A DNA stretch of 62,160 nucleotides from a virus. The stretch covers positions 1 to 62,160 of IMG/VR virus record IMGVR_UViG_3300020129_000334; one strand, given 5' to 3'. Positions 56,660 to 62,160 of the stretch are shown here, in pieces. The notes beneath the pieces were generated by a model. That model searched no databases. It worked only from the letters and a program-made list of their open reading frames with translations, and was not told the origin of the DNA. Both the position numbers and the translations under genes were made by a program. Each line of letters opens with the position of its first letter. The first letter of the stretch is position 1.

Positions 56660-56736
56660 GGCTGAGCCCAGTCGTTCCGCATTCGCTTCCCATCGGACCA
56701 TAGCGGCCCAGAATAGGGGAACGAGGGCTCAGCCTC
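56658..56736. terminator. Large bidirectional hairpin terminator
   Basis: The arms GAGGCTGAGCCC (56658-56669) and GGGCTCAGCCTC (56725-56736) are perfectly complementary over 12 bases. An inner stem CGTTCC (56673-56678)/GGAACG (56718-56723) extends the structure. A short TCTTTC follows. It lies exactly between convergent genes, starting within the stop codon of the rightward gene, so it probably ends both transcripts. Confidence 0.65.
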
Positions 56737-56746
56737 TTTCGTCCGC

Positions 56747-56944
56747 TTACGCCCAGCCAAGCGCGTACTTCGGCGTCGGAGCGATGGGGAGCGTAAAGAG
56801 CAGGGCTTGCTCCGGCTTTCCCTTCGCATTGTCGTCGAAGGCGAGGCCGCACCCCGCGCAAGCGTAAGGCTCGCGGAAGTGGACCAGCTCGTCATGATCT
56901 CGGGTGCGGAGGATTACCCCGCCGTTGCATCGGGGGCAGAACAT
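56747..56944 (-). CDS. Zinc-ribbon protein, 65 aa
   Basis: Begins MFCPRCNGGVILRTRDHDE and contains a second CAGC pair after about 25 residues, a classical zinc ribbon. The C-terminus is a hydrophobic-polar tail (ALLFTLPIAPTPKYALGW). Two CTTGCAAG sites lie just upstream, within the 3' end of the preceding gene. Last gene of the leftward arm before the terminator. Confidence 0.65.
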   Translation of the reverse strand: MFCPRCNGGVILRTRDHDELVHFREPYACAGCGLAFDDNAKGKPEQALLFTLPIAPTPKYALGWA

Positions 56945-56959
56945 GCCCGGAATATGGCC

Positions 56960-57460
56960 TCAGCTTACCCTACTTGCAAGTGCCGCCTTGCAAGCGTCGC
57001 AATTGGCTAAGTCAGGTTCGTCAATTCCGGTCCACCTGTGACCCATCGGCCATTGCCCCGGAACGCGGCTGTCAAAGCGGCAGAGGGCAAAGCCGTGCTC
57101 GAGGATATGCACGCGGACAGCGCTGTAGAAGTAATAGGCCCGTAGTGCGTTCTGCCGCTTCGTGCGGTGCTCCGACTCGTAACAAGCAGGACCGCATTCA
57201 TGGTCTAGGCCCTTGAGTCGTACCGATTGCTGATGCTCGGCTGAGCCTATGATCGACAGGAAATTGCACTCCATATGCAACGGACGGAACGAATCGCCGC
57301 TGTCTGTGACCACCATGAAGGTTCCGCGATGGTGAGCTTCAATCGGCTCGTCGCACCAGAAGCAAAGAAACCCCACTGGCACCGGCACGCGCTCGAGGCC
57401 AGGGAGGTCGTAGCCAAAGGTCTTTATCGCTCCGTAGGTGTCGGATTCGTCTTCGGTCAT
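56960..57460 (-). CDS. Cys/His-rich phage protein, 166 aa
   Basis: ATG 57460 overlaps the upstream stop (ATGA): MTEDESDTYGAIKTFGYDLP. FLCFWCDEPIEAHHRG and PLHMECNFLSIIGS form a likely zinc site. A C...C pair follows (HECGPACYESEH), and the end LANCDACKAAL forms another. Proteins with this W-C...H-x-E-C...GS layout occur in phages but have no known function. Confidence 0.65.
   Translation of the reverse strand: MTEDESDTYGAIKTFGYDLPGLERVPVPVGFLCFWCDEPIEAHHRGTFMVVTDSGDSFRPLHMECNFLSIIGSAEHQQSVRLKGLDHECGPACYESEHRTKRQNALRAYYFYSAVRVHILEHGFALCRFDSRVPGQWPMGHRWTGIDEPDLANCDACKAALASRVS
56973..56994. promoter_or_regulatory. Tandem CTTGCAAG sites
   Basis: CTTGCAAG at 56973-56980 (inside the palindrome ACTTGCAAGT) and 56987-56994. 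They lie in the last codons of the gene at 56960-57460, upstream of the zinc-ribbon gene starting at 56944. This is the only copy found inside a coding end, and it is still at a gene boundary. Confidence 0.5.
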
Positions 57461-57804
57461 CTTTGCCGCGCAAGCTCGCGCTTCCCCTCTTCCGTCAAGG
57501 TCCAATACGTCGGTGCATTCCCGCCACGTCGAGCCCGAATCTCCGGCGTGCTCTTATCGACGATGGACCGCTGGATTAGCCCCTCCGCCTCGAGCCGGTA
57601 GAGCGTTGTCAAGGGACTGAGCCAGATCGGCCAAGCGCGTCCGGTGATCTCGCGGCTCTTCTCGGCGATCTCCAGGCTGTAGAGAGTCTCCCGTTCGAGG
57701 ATGCGCAGGACAGCCATGCGTCGCTCGCGGGAAGGAGGCCACCGCTTCAAGCCCCAATGCATTGCGAGCCAGCCGAATGCGAAGGCGAGGAGAGCCCGGA
57801 TCAT
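57457..57804 (-). CDS. Membrane-anchored PadR-like winged-helix protein, 115 aa
   Basis: ATG 57804 overlaps the upstream stop. An N-terminal membrane helix (MIRALLAFAFGWLAMHWGL) is followed by a winged helix: MAVLRILERETLYSLEIAEK, then LSPLTTLYRLEAEGLIQRS, then APTYWTLTEEGKRELA. The last block is the PadR wing. A transcription regulator tethered to the membrane is unusual. It could sense membrane state, or the helix could serve another purpose. Confidence 0.65.
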   Translation of the reverse strand: MIRALLAFAFGWLAMHWGLKRWPPSRERRMAVLRILERETLYSLEIAEKSREITGRAWPIWLSPLTTLYRLEAEGLIQRSIVDKSTPEIRARRGGNAPTYWTLTEEGKRELARQR

Positions 57805-58160
57805 TCTCGGGGTCCCTGGTAATCGAATGGCTGAACGAATCCGCGGGCCCAAGGGCAATCGTCCTCGTTGGTGCGGCCCCAGTCTCGAGCGTTACCAGTA
57901 AAGCCGAAGTCCCAGGCAATGCATTGGCAGAGAATGAACGGAGGCTCGCTATGGTCGCGCGTGCTGAACGTGAGGATGCGATAGGGCACGCCGTCGATCA
58001 GAGAGATGGAGAACACCGTGGCGAGGTCGGCAATCAACGCGCGATGCTCGGGCCGATAGCCAGCAGGTGGATTGGCAGGAACGGGAAGCCAGTGGTCGCG
58101 CTGCTCGGCCCAGGCACGTATGCGCCCGATCTCCTCCGTGCTGTAGACCATGAGCATCAT
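57801..58160 (-). CDS. Hypothetical protein, 119 aa
   Basis: ATG 58160 overlaps the upstream stop: MMLMVYSTEEIGRIRAWAEQ. It is a soluble alpha/beta protein with a Trp-rich second half (CIAWDFGF, ARDWGRTNEDDCPWARG). The GGGTCCCTGGTAA repeat falls inside its last codons (57810-57822), encoding YQGP. Function unknown. Confidence 0.6.
   Translation of the reverse strand: MMLMVYSTEEIGRIRAWAEQRDHWLPVPANPPAGYRPEHRALIADLATVFSISLIDGVPYRILTFSTRDHSEPPFILCQCIAWDFGFTGNARDWGRTNEDDCPWARGFVQPFDYQGPRE
57810..57822. repeat. GGGTCCCTGGTAA repeat, copy 2
   Basis: Exact 13-base copy placed in the end of one gene, 6 bases upstream of the start codon of the membrane-anchored PadR-like gene. The same relation to a following leftward gene is seen for the other copies. 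Confidence 0.65.
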
Positions 58161-58498
58161 TGCGGCCTCAGAACCTCGGGGATGGCCAGGCGCGGGATGC
58201 AGCGTTCGCAACACACACGCGGCTTCCTATCCAGCATCCTGTAGCGAGCGTATGCCTCATTCGACAAGGCCACGATGTGCCGGCAGAACGAGCACACGAC
58301 GTCCTTGCGCACCTGCGATTTGTTCGCCTCTAGCTCCCAGAGGACATTGCTCGACGGATCGAAGTCCTCGGCGCGTGTGCAAAGAACGACTGTATCGGGG
58401 CCGATCGCGCCGACTTCAACGCCCAGCTTGGCGATCTCCGCCGCGACGTCACGCCGGAATTGCGGCCGGTCGGCAGCGCTAAACTTTTTCTTTTTCAC
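58157..58498 (-). CDS. Zinc-knuckle protein, 113 aa
   Basis: GTG 58498 overlaps the preceding mini-gene stop (GTGA): VKKKKFSAADRPQFRRDVAA. The N-terminal half is alpha/beta, ending DTVVLCTRAEDF. CSFCRHIVALSNE and CCERCIPRLA form a likely zinc site in the C-terminal half. Function unknown. Confidence 0.6.
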   Translation of the reverse strand: MKKKKFSAADRPQFRRDVAAEIAKLGVEVGAIGPDTVVLCTRAEDFDPSSNVLWELEANKSQVRKDVVCSFCRHIVALSNEAYARYRMLDRKPRVCCERCIPRLAIPEVLRPQ

Positions 58499-58566
58499 TT
58501 TGGTAGCTCCAGCGACCAAGCGATCAGCCTGCCGTCGGGCCATTGCAGCTCATGAACGATGACCAT
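58495..58566 (-). CDS. Possible 23-aa peptide
   Basis: ATG 58566 directly follows the stop of the upstream gene and reads MVIVHELQWPDGRLIAWSLE plus LPK. Its stop overlaps the next GTG. Composition is protein-like but it is very short. It may exist only to carry ribosomes into the next gene. Confidence 0.4.
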   Translation of the reverse strand: MVIVHELQWPDGRLIAWSLELPK

Positions 58567-58794
58567 CTAGGGGTCCCTGGTAAGTGGTTCGGCCTGGGAT
58601 TCGCCGGCTCTCCAATAACCGAGCGCTTCACGAAGGCCATCCTTCAGCTCGGGGAAGGACCGGAATTCCTCGATCAGGGCCGCAACATCACCTCCCCGCC
58701 TCTTTGCCTCATCGTCGAGCCGGCGTGCGATCAGGAGGCCCGAATAGTGACGGTTCCAGCTTCGAAACTCGTTCGGGTCGATTCTCCGGCTCAT
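58567..58794 (-). CDS. Small helical protein, 75 aa
   Basis: ATG 58794 overlaps the RHH protein stop (ATGA): MSRRIDPNEFRSWNRHYSGL. Helical (ALIEEFRSFPELKDGLREAL). Its last codons and stop fall in the repeat copy at 58571-58583 (encoding LTRDP). The adjacent ribbon-helix-helix gene suggests a regulator/partner pair such as antitoxin/toxin, but no toxin motif is seen. Confidence 0.55.
   Translation of the reverse strand: MSRRIDPNEFRSWNRHYSGLLIARRLDDEAKRRGGDVAALIEEFRSFPELKDGLREALGYWRAGESQAEPLTRDP
58571..58583. repeat. GGGTCCCTGGTAA repeat, copy 3
   Basis: Exact copy spanning the stop region of the 75-aa gene and ending five bases before the next start codon (ATG at 58566 on the minus strand). 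On the minus strand it reads TTACCAGGGACCC followed by CTAG. Confidence 0.65.
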
Positions 58795-58994
58795 TGCTGC
58801 GACAGGCCCGAATAATGGCGGATGCAGTCCACGATCACCTCGCTTCGGTTGGTGGGGCGGCCCCCCTTGGTGCGACGCAGGGCCTCCTCCTCCGCCCACG
58901 TGATCAGCTCCTGGGGCAAATACAGCTCGATGCCCCTGCGATCCCGCTGCGCGCGGCTGGCCCTCGAGCGGCACTCGTATCGCTTTCCCGCCAT
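58791..58994 (-). CDS. Ribbon-helix-helix (CopG-like) DNA-binding protein, 67 aa
   Basis: ATG 58994 (GAAAGGTG ribosome site) reads MAGKRYECRSRASRAQRDRR. The strand RGIELYLPQ is followed by ELITWAEEEALRRTK and GRPTNRSEVIVDCIRHY, the ribbon-helix-helix pattern of CopG/Arc dimers. A GTG six codons upstream is an alternative start. It likely binds operator DNA in the 58995-59353 control region in front of it. Confidence 0.7.
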   Translation of the reverse strand: MAGKRYECRSRASRAQRDRRGIELYLPQELITWAEEEALRRTKGGRPTNRSEVIVDCIRHYSGLSQQ

Positions 58995-59024
58995 GTTTGC
59001 CACACCTTTCACTCGTGGTTCTAG

Positions 59025-59037
59025 GGGTCCCTGGTAA
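59025..59037. repeat. GGGTCCCTGGTAA repeat, copy 4
   Basis: Exact copy in non-coding DNA 31 bases upstream of the ribbon-helix-helix start codon. It keeps the flanking CTAG seen at copy 3, so the conserved unit is at least CTAGGGGTCCCTGGTAAG in these two. Confidence 0.65.
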
Positions 59038-59140
59038 GCGGTCGGGACCTAAATCGCCAGACTCCCCCCAAGGGTGCCCGGTCACATGCGCCGTTGCAAG
59101 CGGCCTCGAGCCGGCCGGCCAGGAGTCCCTAGCGGCTTAG

Positions 59141-59153
59141 GGGTCCCTGGTAA
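59141..59153. repeat. GGGTCCCTGGTAA repeat, copy 5
   Basis: Exact copy about 104 bases from copy 4. A one-mismatch partial copy (GAGTCCCTAGC) lies between them, and the flank CTTAGG resembles the CTAGG of copies 3 and 4. Confidence 0.65.
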
Positions 59154-59353
59154 CTTGCTCCGGCCCGGATTTTCTACGCGCAAAATGGCTGGTCCTGGGC
59201 GATCGCCTGGGGGCAAAAGGCCGCTACCGAACGGTTGTCCCGCGCGGATTACGTAATGATTAGGCCACACTGCGCGGTTACGCTGAACGTGAAGGCTCGT
59301 CCGCACTGCGCGCGTTCACTTGCAAGCGCCCTCTGTCAATGGACGTGCCGTGT

Positions 59354-59602
59354 CTAGTCGTCGCCGTCCCCTTCGCCCCCAGGAAGTGCCGACGCATCGG
59401 ACGACCCTGACCCTGGACTCGGCTCCGCTCGTTCGTTCTGAGGCAACGTCGCGCGATGCTGGCCGGCCCGCTCGTCCGCCTTGCGTTCGGCCTCAGCTCG
59501 CAAGACCGCACCCGCCGCGCAGTAACAAAACGCGAAAGGCCTACCGATGATCCGGTAAGCCCCGCGTCCCCCGCATTGCTTGCACGCCACTAGCGCCGCC
59601 AT
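59354..59602 (-). CDS. Zinc-knuckle protein with disordered tail, 82 aa
   Basis: Begins MAALVACKQCGGRGAYRIIG. CKQCGGRG is the DnaJ-type zinc knuckle and CYC follows, completing a likely site. The last 45 residues are Glu/Ser/Gly-rich and disordered. It overlaps the preceding gene by 13 bases. Function unknown. Confidence 0.6.
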   Translation of the reverse strand: MAALVACKQCGGRGAYRIIGRPFAFCYCAAGAVLRAEAERKADERAGQHRATLPQNERAEPSPGSGSSDASALPGGEGDGDD

Positions 59603-59814
59603 TCCCAGGCATCGACCGCGGGTGGCGGGCCAATCAGGATCGTTGCGACCGACGGGAACCTACGCGCAACGTCGCGCGCCGCATCCAAGCAACGCGCATC
59701 GATGAGCCAGCCGCGGGCGAGAATGCGTCCATGCAGATCGCATGCGTGGACGTGTACCATGCGTTCCGCACGCGCTTGTGCGTAGACGCGAAGGGGATCA
59801 AGGGGAGTAGCCAT
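59590..59814 (-). CDS. Hypothetical protein, 74 aa
   Basis: ATG 59814 overlaps the previous stop (TAATG): MATPLDPLRVYAQARAERMV. Alpha/beta (VHVHACDLHGRILARGWLI; DARCLDAARDVARRFPSVA). Not recognised. Upstream codons in the same frame belong to the neighbouring gene's region. Confidence 0.6.
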   Translation of the reverse strand: MATPLDPLRVYAQARAERMVHVHACDLHGRILARGWLIDARCLDAARDVARRFPSVATILIGPPPAVDAWEWRR

Positions 59815-60155
59815 TAGCGACACTTCCGGCAGATCGGCCGCTTGTCGCGCGGGCCCGCATCGAAGTGCGAGCCGCATTCGGCGCACTCGTCGCCCCCGTT
59901 GATCTCGCGGCGGAGTCGGAAGGGGCGATCGCTGGCGATGAGATCGGCTTTCGCGAGCGCTGCGTCCACGGCGTCACGCCTGCGTCCATCCCACGGCGCG
60001 CCCTCATTCGGCCCCGCGAACCAATAGCGCCAACCTTCGCCGGGGAGATTCGCGTGCACAAACGTCGCACCATGCTCGCGCGCGATCGCATCGCAGGCCT
60101 CGATCGTCGCTTGGCTCAACTCTCCCCGGCCGACCAGGAAACACGACTCGCTCAT
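59814..60155 (-). CDS. Protein with C-terminal zinc ribbon, 113 aa
   Basis: ATG 60155 with GTGAAAGGAGCC before it gives MSESCFLVGRGELSQATIEA. An N-terminal alpha/beta domain has ACDAIAREHGATFVHANLPG and WRYWFAGPNEGAPWDG. A helix and a C-terminal ribbon (DECAECGSHFDAG, PICRKC) follow. It resembles small phage enzymes or adaptors, but no catalytic motif is clear. Confidence 0.65.
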   Translation of the reverse strand: MSESCFLVGRGELSQATIEACDAIAREHGATFVHANLPGEGWRYWFAGPNEGAPWDGRRRDAVDAALAKADLIASDRPFRLRREINGGDECAECGSHFDAGPRDKRPICRKCR

Positions 60156-60233
60156 TGTGACTGGCTCCTTTCACTTGCTCGTCCATGCATGCGCCCCGAG
60201 GAGAGTAACCCGCGAGACGCATGCGACAGAGGA

Positions 60234-60455
60234 TCAAGTTTCGACGGGTAGACCGGTGCTCGCGTGGTAGCGCTCGTTCCCCATGCGGACGATGACTCGC
60301 CCCTGAGCGTGGTACGGATCGACGACGAGCGAGCCATCGGGCAAGACAGCGATCGCCAGCGTGATGCGCGCCCCTGAGGCCTCGACCATGACGATCCGTT
60401 CGTTCGGCGCGCACGCACTTGCACGCAGCAACGTAGCCTGTATGCGCCGGCTCAT
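60234..60455 (-). CDS. Hypothetical beta-rich protein, 73 aa
   Basis: ATG 60455 overlaps the upstream stop (ATGA): MSRRIQATLLRASACAPNER. Several strands (IVMVEASGARITLAIAVL, SLVVDPYHAQGRVIVRMG). Small barrel likely; function unknown. The 78-base gap after it (60156-60233) holds only the leader of the next gene and a CACTTGC half-site. Confidence 0.6.
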   Translation of the reverse strand: MSRRIQATLLRASACAPNERIVMVEASGARITLAIAVLPDGSLVVDPYHAQGRVIVRMGNERYHASTGLPVET

Positions 60456-60787
60456 CGGCCGATCTCCGTGTTGATCTGCTCCACCGCACGCATGGCCATG
60501 TAAAACTCGCGCGCCGTCAGGAACGTGTCCGTCACATCCCGTTGCGCCGACCCCTCGAGATACCGGCAGAGACGCCAGCCGTGTTTCCCTTCGCCGTAGA
60601 ACGGGCGCTCGACAACGAAGGCGCATGCGGCCCATGCCGCGCTCGCGTCCACGATCAGTGCCTTGACGATCCCGCGCGAATACCCCGATAGCTCCTTAGC
60701 GAGCTTTTCGCTGACGTGAATCTTGCGACCCATCGCGGCAATGGCGAACACCGCGGCGCACATCGCTTGCTTCTCGCTGACCCTCAT
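60452..60787 (-). CDS. Hypothetical protein, 111 aa
   Basis: ATG 60787 after AGGGAAAGGGA reads MRVSEKQAMCAAVFAIAAMG. It is mostly helical with a Trp-rich centre (GKHGWRLCRYLEGS). The region 60788-60861 upstream is a 74-base leader with no clear motif. Not recognised. Confidence 0.6.
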   Translation of the reverse strand: MRVSEKQAMCAAVFAIAAMGRKIHVSEKLAKELSGYSRGIVKALIVDASAAWAACAFVVERPFYGEGKHGWRLCRYLEGSAQRDVTDTFLTAREFYMAMRAVEQINTEIGR

Positions 60788-60861
60788 TGTCGGTCCCTTT
60801 CCCTTGTTTCGTGCGTCTACTGCGCGCCCCTGATGGCAAGAGCGCGGGCGAGAGGCGCGAA

Positions 60862-61530
60862 TCACGCAGCGTCGTCGGCTGCCTTGCTGTAGCGGCGGGA
60901 CTCGGCCAATGCGGCGCGGATGTCCCCTTCCTGCAATCGCTCCATCAGATCGTCGATCGCGAATCCGGATTCTTCCGACCATGCGCGTTCGTTGTGTCGG
61001 TCACTGAGGCGCGACCAAAGGTAGTCAAGCGCCGCGTCGGGGTAGCGCTCGCATTCGGTGCCGAAGTAGTCAGTCAGCGCCTTCCGAAAGTCGCGCCGTC
61101 CCCACTGGTCCCAGTCTCGATCCTCGTCTTCGCACTCGCGGCGGGATAGGTCGCTCTCATCGAGCACGGGATAGCTCGCGATGGCCATCGCACACTCATG
61201 CAGCGCACGAAAGGCCTTCGTAGGTTTCCCCCGGCGAAGGGGACGGATCAGGATGCCATCGACGTGGCCCACGGCCCAATGGCTGGCGCCGTACTCCGAC
61301 CAGTCGCGCTTGTGCGGATCGGCCTTCCGCAATTCGGCGAGGATCGTCGCTTCGTTGCTCTTCTCCACCAGGCCTGAGTCGCGACTGCTGAGGTAGACGA
61401 TCGCGCGCTTGTGAATGTCCGGACGACGCCGCGCTGACCCGAGAGCGAACGAATCGAAGCGGCGCCAATTGCCGCGAAGGGCCTCGGCTGCTTCCTGGAC
61501 ATCGTTGCTCCAATTATTGAAGTCGCTCAT
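60862..61530 (-). CDS. Hypothetical protein, 222 aa
   Basis: ATG 61530 overlaps the upstream stop: MSDFNNWSNDVQEAAEALRG. The first half has AIVYLSSRDSGLVEKSNEAT and HWAVGHVDGILIRPL. The second half is acidic and helical (ECEDEDRDWDQWGRRDFRKA). Similar-looking proteins occur in phage and plasmid accessory regions; I cannot name the family. Confidence 0.6.
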   Translation of the reverse strand: MSDFNNWSNDVQEAAEALRGNWRRFDSFALGSARRRPDIHKRAIVYLSSRDSGLVEKSNEATILAELRKADPHKRDWSEYGASHWAVGHVDGILIRPLRRGKPTKAFRALHECAMAIASYPVLDESDLSRRECEDEDRDWDQWGRRDFRKALTDYFGTECERYPDAALDYLWSRLSDRHNERAWSEESGFAIDDLMERLQEGDIRAALAESRRYSKAADDAA

Positions 61531-61868
61531 TCGTCGCTCCATCGTTGTGAGTCATCGTTCGGCGGCACGTAACCAGAGAAGTGCGGCTCGACGTGCCAGA
61601 TCGAATTGCCAAGGTGCGTGAAGAAGGCGCCCGCTTGCTTCGCATGGTGGCTGCAGATCGCCAGCGGCGCACCGACGTAGCGCTTACCGTCCGGATCGCG
61701 CCGATGGCAGACCGCGACTCCGATCGCATCCTCGTTATCGGGGGTCGGATTCCCCTGACGATCGATCCATTGAATGTCGCACTTCGGGGTCAGGCCGAAC
61801 GCCAGGCGCAACGTGCGACCCCAAGCAACGAGCGCGCGCGCAAGGACCATAGGGTGGACGTCACTCAT
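61527..61868 (-). CDS. Hypothetical protein with Cys/His residues, 113 aa
   Basis: ATG 61868 (MSDVHPMVLARALVAWGRTL) overlaps the upstream stop by 8 bases. The middle is strand-rich (PKCDIQWIDRQGNPTPDNED, GVAVCHRRDPDGKRYVG) and ICSHHAKQAGAFFTHLG could bind metal. Function unknown. Confidence 0.6.
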   Translation of the reverse strand: MSDVHPMVLARALVAWGRTLRLAFGLTPKCDIQWIDRQGNPTPDNEDAIGVAVCHRRDPDGKRYVGAPLAICSHHAKQAGAFFTHLGNSIWHVEPHFSGYVPPNDDSQRWSDE

Positions 61869-62160
61869 CGGTACTCTCCTCGCTCTCATCGTCGCCGTAG
61901 GTGTTGCGGCAGGCGTCGCGCGCTTGCTCTTCCGTCTCGAAGGGGCCGCACCATTCCGTGCAGTCCATGTAACCGGGCGCGGAGTAGCGGGCACACCATC
62001 CGGTCACGCATTCGTACGAACCGCCGTGCTTGACCGCGTTGATCCCCCCCTCGACATAGGGCGCGAACGTTGCTGCGTTGACGGCCCATTCGTCCGCCGG
62101 GATCGCGCCGATGAGATCGAACGGGATCACGGTGGTCCCGCTGGTTGTATCGACGACATA
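61861..62160 (-). CDS. Gene spanning the circular join (3' part), about 112 aa in total
   Basis: The frame visible here continues without a stop across the window end into bases 57-1, so the full protein starts MSFMRLFAEYGRWYVV and joins to IPFDLIGAIPADEWAVN. Four Cys (YECVTGWC, DCTEWCGPF) in the centre suggest disulphides or metal binding, and the tail is acidic. If read as linear DNA, a GTG at 62130 would start an 89-residue version. Function unknown. Confidence 0.7.
   Translation of the reverse strand, partial: YVVDTTSGTTVIPFDLIGAIPADEWAVNAATFAPYVEGGINAVKHGGSYECVTGWCARYSAPGYMDCTEWCGPFETEEQARDACRNTYGDDESEESTDE
62143..62160. repeat. Terminal direct overlap (circular join), right copy
   Basis: Identical to bases 1-18. 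See the left copy; together they show that the sequence closes on itself. Confidence 0.9.

Larger units (their letters stand above)
58995..59353. promoter_or_regulatory. Gene-free control region with three repeat families
   Basis: No convincing gene. It holds GGGTCCCTGGTAA at 59025-59037 and 59141-59153, with a degenerate AGGAGTCCCTAGC at about 59121. An A/T-richer GATTACGTAATGATTAG stretch follows (about 59247-59263). Direct repeats CACTGCGCG lie near 59268 and 59303, and CTTGCAAG at 59319-59326. It sits in front of the ribbon-helix-helix gene, so it is probably that unit's promoter and operator. Confidence 0.5.

Noticed and set aside
58567-58994. Toxin-antitoxin pair formed by the ribbon-helix-helix gene and its coupled neighbour.
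   Set aside because: Gene order and RHH type fit, but the 75-aa partner shows no motif of RelE, ParE, HicA, PIN or other toxin families, so the claim is not supported.
59082-59306. Possible minus-strand 74-residue protein.
   Set aside because: It spans the non-coding repeats, including a GGGTCCCTGGTAA copy, has no ribosome site, and its sequence is Pro/Gly/Arg-rich.
1-62160. CRISPR arrays, insertion sequences and rRNA genes.
   Set aside because: No regularly spaced identical repeats with variable spacers, no transposase-like protein, and no rRNA-like stretch were seen on either strand.

Overview
The window reads as one complete, circularly closed genome of a temperate, short-tailed (podovirus-like) phage or prophage. 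The last 18 bases repeat the first 18, and a minus-strand gene runs in frame across that join, so the unit length is about 62,142 bp. DNA is GC-rich, GTG and TTG starts are common, and genes are packed with ATGA or GTGA stop/start overlaps. Host is inferred, not shown. The lipoproteins with SSEET-type stretches after the lipobox, and a Cys-rich lipoprotein carrying an SDCxxGxxC-type motif, resemble secreted proteins of Myxococcota (Polyangia-like bacteria).

Layout. (1) 1-1816 and 56747-62160 form one leftward early/accessory arm, joined through the circle, of small mostly unknown proteins: zinc-knuckle proteins, a ribbon-helix-helix protein and a membrane-anchored PadR-like protein. (2) 1817-3018 is a 1.2-kb gene-poor control region with perfect palindromes. 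(3) 12482 down to 3019 is a long leftward operon. It starts with a membrane protein, continues with three paralogous ricin-B-type lectin lipoproteins and an outer-membrane barrel, then a string of small overlapping genes. It ends with a striking regulator: two XRE HTH domains, two LuxR HTH domains and a SLOG/DUF2493 domain. (4) 12515-42420 is the rightward virion and lysis block: small terminase, GNAT, large terminase, portal, scaffold, capsid, connector, nozzle-like tail protein, an S74-type tail protein, internal virion proteins, and tail fibres including an SGNH-hydrolase spike. A lysis cassette with holin-like, spanin-like and lytic transglycosylase genes closes the block. A reversed lipoprotein gene with its own promoter gap interrupts it at 23479-23907. 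(5) 42498-43074 holds an array of structured, partly tRNA-like elements on the minus strand. One looks like a circularly permuted tRNA(Thr). (6) 43167-47220 is a leftward recombination module (Bet annealase, RecB/Cas4-like nuclease, a protein with an SSB-like tip) headed by an XRE protein. (7) 47355-56659 is a rightward block: ParB-like protein, excisionase-like gene overlapping a tyrosine integrase, DNA methyltransferase, DnaA domain-IV-like protein, replication initiator-like protein and RusA. It ends at a large hairpin terminator.

How it fits together. Integrase plus an excisionase-like protein and a divergent HTH pair at 47.2 kb indicate lysogeny. A family of CTTGCAAG sites, almost all at gene starts on both arms and beside the reversed lipoprotein gene, suggests one regulator controls much of the genome. 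The multi-domain HTH/SLOG protein is an attractive but unproven candidate. The envelope proteins (three lectins, one barrel, one Cys-rich lipoprotein) look like lysogenic-conversion cargo. No helicase, primase or polymerase was recognised, so replication probably borrows the host replisome.
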